The position numbers and the translations under genes are program-made. From Lineus longissimus (lineage: Eukaryota; Nemertea; Pilidiophora; Heteronemertea; Lineidae): 64,000 bases of DNA. The DNA lies in the NCBI RefSeq assembly GCF_910592395.1, contig NC_088310.1:22389501-22453500 (forward strand), given 5' to 3'. The notes below the pieces were generated by a model, which was given only the letters and a program-made list of their open reading frames with translations, was not told the origin of the DNA and did not search any database. Positions within the stretch are counted from its first letter, which is position 1. Each line of letters starts with the position of its first letter. This document shows, piece after piece, positions 61,455 to 64,000 of the stretch.

Positions 61455-63501
61455 TTAGTAGACTCCAAAGAAATAGTTAAAATAAAGTATGATTTTCTGA
61501 ATTATGTTTGTTCCAACCTGCCTACCCTTATCTTTACAATGTTTCGTCATATCCCAAAAGTCTGCAAAGTGTTCATAGACCTTCTTAGTTTTTAGTTTTG
61601 TCTCATTATGGAGTGCATCACAAAGGCCACAAAGCGATTCCCCCGTTTTTGTGATGGTGTAATTGATTTTCCACTCAAAATATTTGTTATAGAGATCATC
61701 ATTTGAATTGAGCATTTTCAGATATGTGGCTAGTTCCTTTGGACTTTTGAAATCGTCCACGTGTATGAAGGACCCCGGTGGTGCCACCTTTATGTAGTCG
61801 CCTTTGTTTGCGCCCATGACGACAGGCAATGCTCCGTGAATAAGGGCGTTTTTCCAGAATTTTTCTGTTATATAATCCTTACACAAAGAATTTTCAAAAG
61901 CAAGGTAAAATTTGTACCCTAATTTTGTATCGTCGCATTTCCATCTTGGGCAAAGATCCTTCCCACACCTTCCTGATCCACTAATGACGTCTGCCTGAAT
62001 GTACGTCTGTAACTCTTTGACGTAGTCTAGCCGTCGGCTGTAAACCTCACAGTGCCCTGTCAGCATGAACGCCATCCTGGACTTCCCCTTGGCGTAGTTG
62101 ATCACTCTCCCATTACCGAGCGGTAAGGTGCGTCTGGTGGCTTTATAGTAGGGAATCACCACGTCCGAATCAGTTCGATATGTTAACGTCCAATTGAAAT
62201 AACCATCAAGGAAAGAAGCGAGTCTGTCCTCTCTGGTCTCTGGTTCCAGACCAAAGTAAACCCAGATCTGCTTATGCCTGTTTGGATTTCGACGCATGCT
62301 GGTTGTCCAGATCCATGGATACATATCCACGTGGTAAAAGACAACTGCGTCAGCTGCGTCTATATCACTAGTTACGGTGCACTTTTTCGCACCAGTGCAA
62401 TATCTCACGTCAGTGAATTGTGAGGGCCATTGTCTACCGAAGTATGGAGTGCCAAATGCAATAGACTTTACCCCCTTGACTGGTTTTAGCCGCTCGTCAT
62501 TGCTCGTAAAAGATTTCGTGAAGAGGAGATTTAGGTGGTAGTGTCTGTACGAATGTGTTAATAGAACTATCATGCCAGTGATTAGGAGAAGGAGACAAAC
62601 ACACGCCTTTCGTCGGACTCGTCGACACACAAGATAGCCTGGAAAAGGAAAGAACAATTTAGAATATACGCCAAATACGAAATATAGGGTGCAGCGTGGA
62701 ACGGGGTAGTGTGGAATCCTGGCATCAACATATTAGAGAGTACTCGGTGCAGAACTGCGGCTGACTGTCATCATGTTGTATGTTCCCGCGGCACTGGGAA
62801 TATTTTAAGGGGTGGTGTTGGGTTTAGGGCTTTCTTTTCAGGCAGCAGGTAGGCAGCAGTTCCATAAAGCTATATGAACACTATACGGCCACACGGCACT
62901 GATAGGATGATTGCTTTTAGATCCTGACTTGAGACTGCCTGAAAAGAAAGCCCTAAACCCCACCCCACCCCTCAAAATATTGCCCCTACAGAGCCTTCGC
63001 AGTGCCGCGGGAACATACAACACGATGACAGTCAGCCGCAGTTCTGCACCGAGTACTCTCTAATATGTTGATGCCAGGATTCCACACTACCCCGTTCCAC
63101 GCTTTCTTTTCAGACAGCAGGTAGGCAGCAGTTCCTGAGCTACATGAACACTATACGGCCATACGGCACTGATAGGATGATTGCTCTTAGATCCTGACTT
63201 GAGTGAGCACTTATGGTCGGTATATGGGTCTTGGTCGCCCCCTTGATTCCTCCATCGGGTCGCACCATCCAGAGTGGTTGAATACAGATCTGACGCCGGT
63301 CTGTGGGAGGAAACTTGCACTGGCAGGGATTACAACGGTTCCATGCCCGTCCATGCAGCGCAGGCCGAACACCCGAGGGCTACCTAACCTGCCACCGTCG
63401 GCACTGACCTTTCTCAGCCTAAACTAGTCGGACCTACCTTTCCAAATCATACTGATGATGGAACGAACGGACAGCATCATCCTCAGGAACACCACCTGCA
63501 T
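61455..63501 (-). CDS. Alpha-1,3-fucosyltransferase (GT10), two exons, 415 aa
   Basis: Minus-strand exon 1 63501-63438 (ATG, ending in AAAG before GTAGGT) joins in phase 1 to exon 2 62638-61455 after a TTTCCTTTTCCAG acceptor. The type II anchor lies at about residues 34-48 (LLLLITGMIVLL). N-terminal GT-B half: YFGLEPETRED and LDGYFNWTLTYRTDSDVVIP. The C-terminal donor-binding motif reads FYLAFENSLCKDYITEKFW (about 266-284), then NALIHGALPVVMG, diagnostic of GT10, with conserved late cysteines (ESLCGLCDAL). The enzyme transfers fucose from GDP-Fuc to GlcNAc in Lewis-type or core alpha-1,3 structures in the Golgi; acceptor preference is undetermined. The ORF extends to a TTG upstream of the acceptor, but that part is intron. 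The intron holds a large palindrome (62694-63203). Confidence 0.9.
62694..63203. repeat. Compound inverted/direct repeat in the FUT intron
   Basis: Arm 1 (62694-62845, GCGTGGAACGGGGTAGTG...) is the reverse complement of arm 2 (62935-63102), apart from a roughly 16-bp indel and a few substitutions. The spacer is about 89 bp. Overlapping this, a 105-bp unit (62829-62933, GCTTTCTTTTCAGGCAGCAG... to CTGACTTGAG) recurs directly at 63101-63203. The order is therefore B, A, B-reversed, A. It is probably a fold-back element or nested MITE copies; no coding capacity. Confidence 0.85.
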
Positions 63502-64000
63502 GATGCACAGATCATCATCAAGCTGTACAGCTCGAGTCGCTATGTGTGTACCGTGTGTGATCAGTGTTTAGAGGCCGTGATGCACTACTAAATGTACTGA
63601 TAACCCACTGTATAAGACCATTGTAACGGTGCACAATACGGGCTACACATTTCAGACGGCCATAGTTAATATCGATCTGTTGTATCTGGCATACACGGTA
63701 TTGACGGAATACCAGCCGACAGGCGGTGCAGAACAATCGTCACACGCTGAACAGCGATATTCGGGGCCAAACGCCTACCTGATCTCCTGTCAGCGTTAAC
63801 CTGCGGAGCGTACAAGTATAGCGTACTAGTGTAGAGTACTCGTATAACATACTCTAGTTTTACCGATCCAAGACTAGTTCTGAATAGATAGTTGGCGAAA
63901 ATAAATTTCGGCTTTTTTGATTTGCCCTTTACACCGGCAACACCTAAGTTTACCATATACATTGTATGTGTATATACAGTATATATAAGCAAGTATAGAT
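63502..64000 (-). other. FUT upstream region, no other feature seen
   Basis: It should contain the 5' UTR and promoter of the minus-strand fucosyltransferase. Only AT-rich runs (TATATACAGTATATATAAG near 63970) are notable. Confidence 0.35.

Noticed and set aside
62639-62657. Start of the fucosyltransferase at 62657
   Set aside because: That codon is TTG inside the polypyrimidine tract of a splice acceptor; exon 1 at 63501-63438 restores frame and gives an ATG.

Overview
This window is animal nuclear DNA, almost certainly from a marine invertebrate bilaterian. The evidence is multi-exon genes with short GT-AG introns, metazoan families (TRPM, GlcAT/B3GAT, GT10 fucosyltransferase, TFB2M, INAF, rhodopsin-type GPCR), galaxin-like dicysteine proteins, and a heavy load of small transposons and satellites. 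The phylum cannot be fixed from the sequence; a lophotrochozoan or a non-vertebrate deuterostome would both fit. Nothing looks bacterial or viral except a decayed LTR retrotransposon at the left edge. All splice models were built by eye from AG/GT signals, reading-frame phase and family similarity.

Layout. 1-829: 5' end of a reverse-oriented Ty3/gypsy-like retroelement (LTR, tRNA-Leu-type primer site, broken gag). 1460-2620: two non-autonomous DNA transposons. 2.8-3.7 kb: minisatellite and tRNA-like relic. 4341-9222: galaxin-like gene 1. 9.2-13.5 kb: gene-poor repeat district with near-perfect palindromes, a minisatellite in both orientations, a CCATGG palindrome array and a MITE. 13977-19288: galaxin-like gene 2, a tandem paralogue with signal peptide. 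20323-24177 (minus): TFB2M-like mitochondrial rRNA dimethyltransferase/transcription factor, convergent with galaxin-like gene 2. 24.6-25.7 kb: inverted-repeat element. 26021-26350: INAF-motif microprotein. 26.8-28.0 kb: internally deleted LINE. 28-36 kb: gene-poor, with a roughly 300-bp satellite at 32.9-34.4 kb. 36625-50773: a 27-exon TRPM channel of about 1401 aa.

Right part. The last TRPM exon plus 3' UTR lies in a 1360-bp nearly identical tandem duplication (50422-53141), leaving a second intact terminal exon. Next are a complete six-exon glucuronosyltransferase (53484-56107), an intronless orphan GPCR (57712-58698, minus) and a two-exon alpha-1,3-fucosyltransferase (61455-63501, minus) whose only coding intron carries a long palindrome.

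Functionally this is not an operon. The links are local: two galaxin-like secreted proteins born by tandem duplication, and two Golgi glycosyltransferases separated by the GPCR. The most notable observations are the galaxin-like pair with conserved phase-1 exons, the young duplication of the TRPM terminal exon, and the clustered palindromes at 10.5-12.3 kb.
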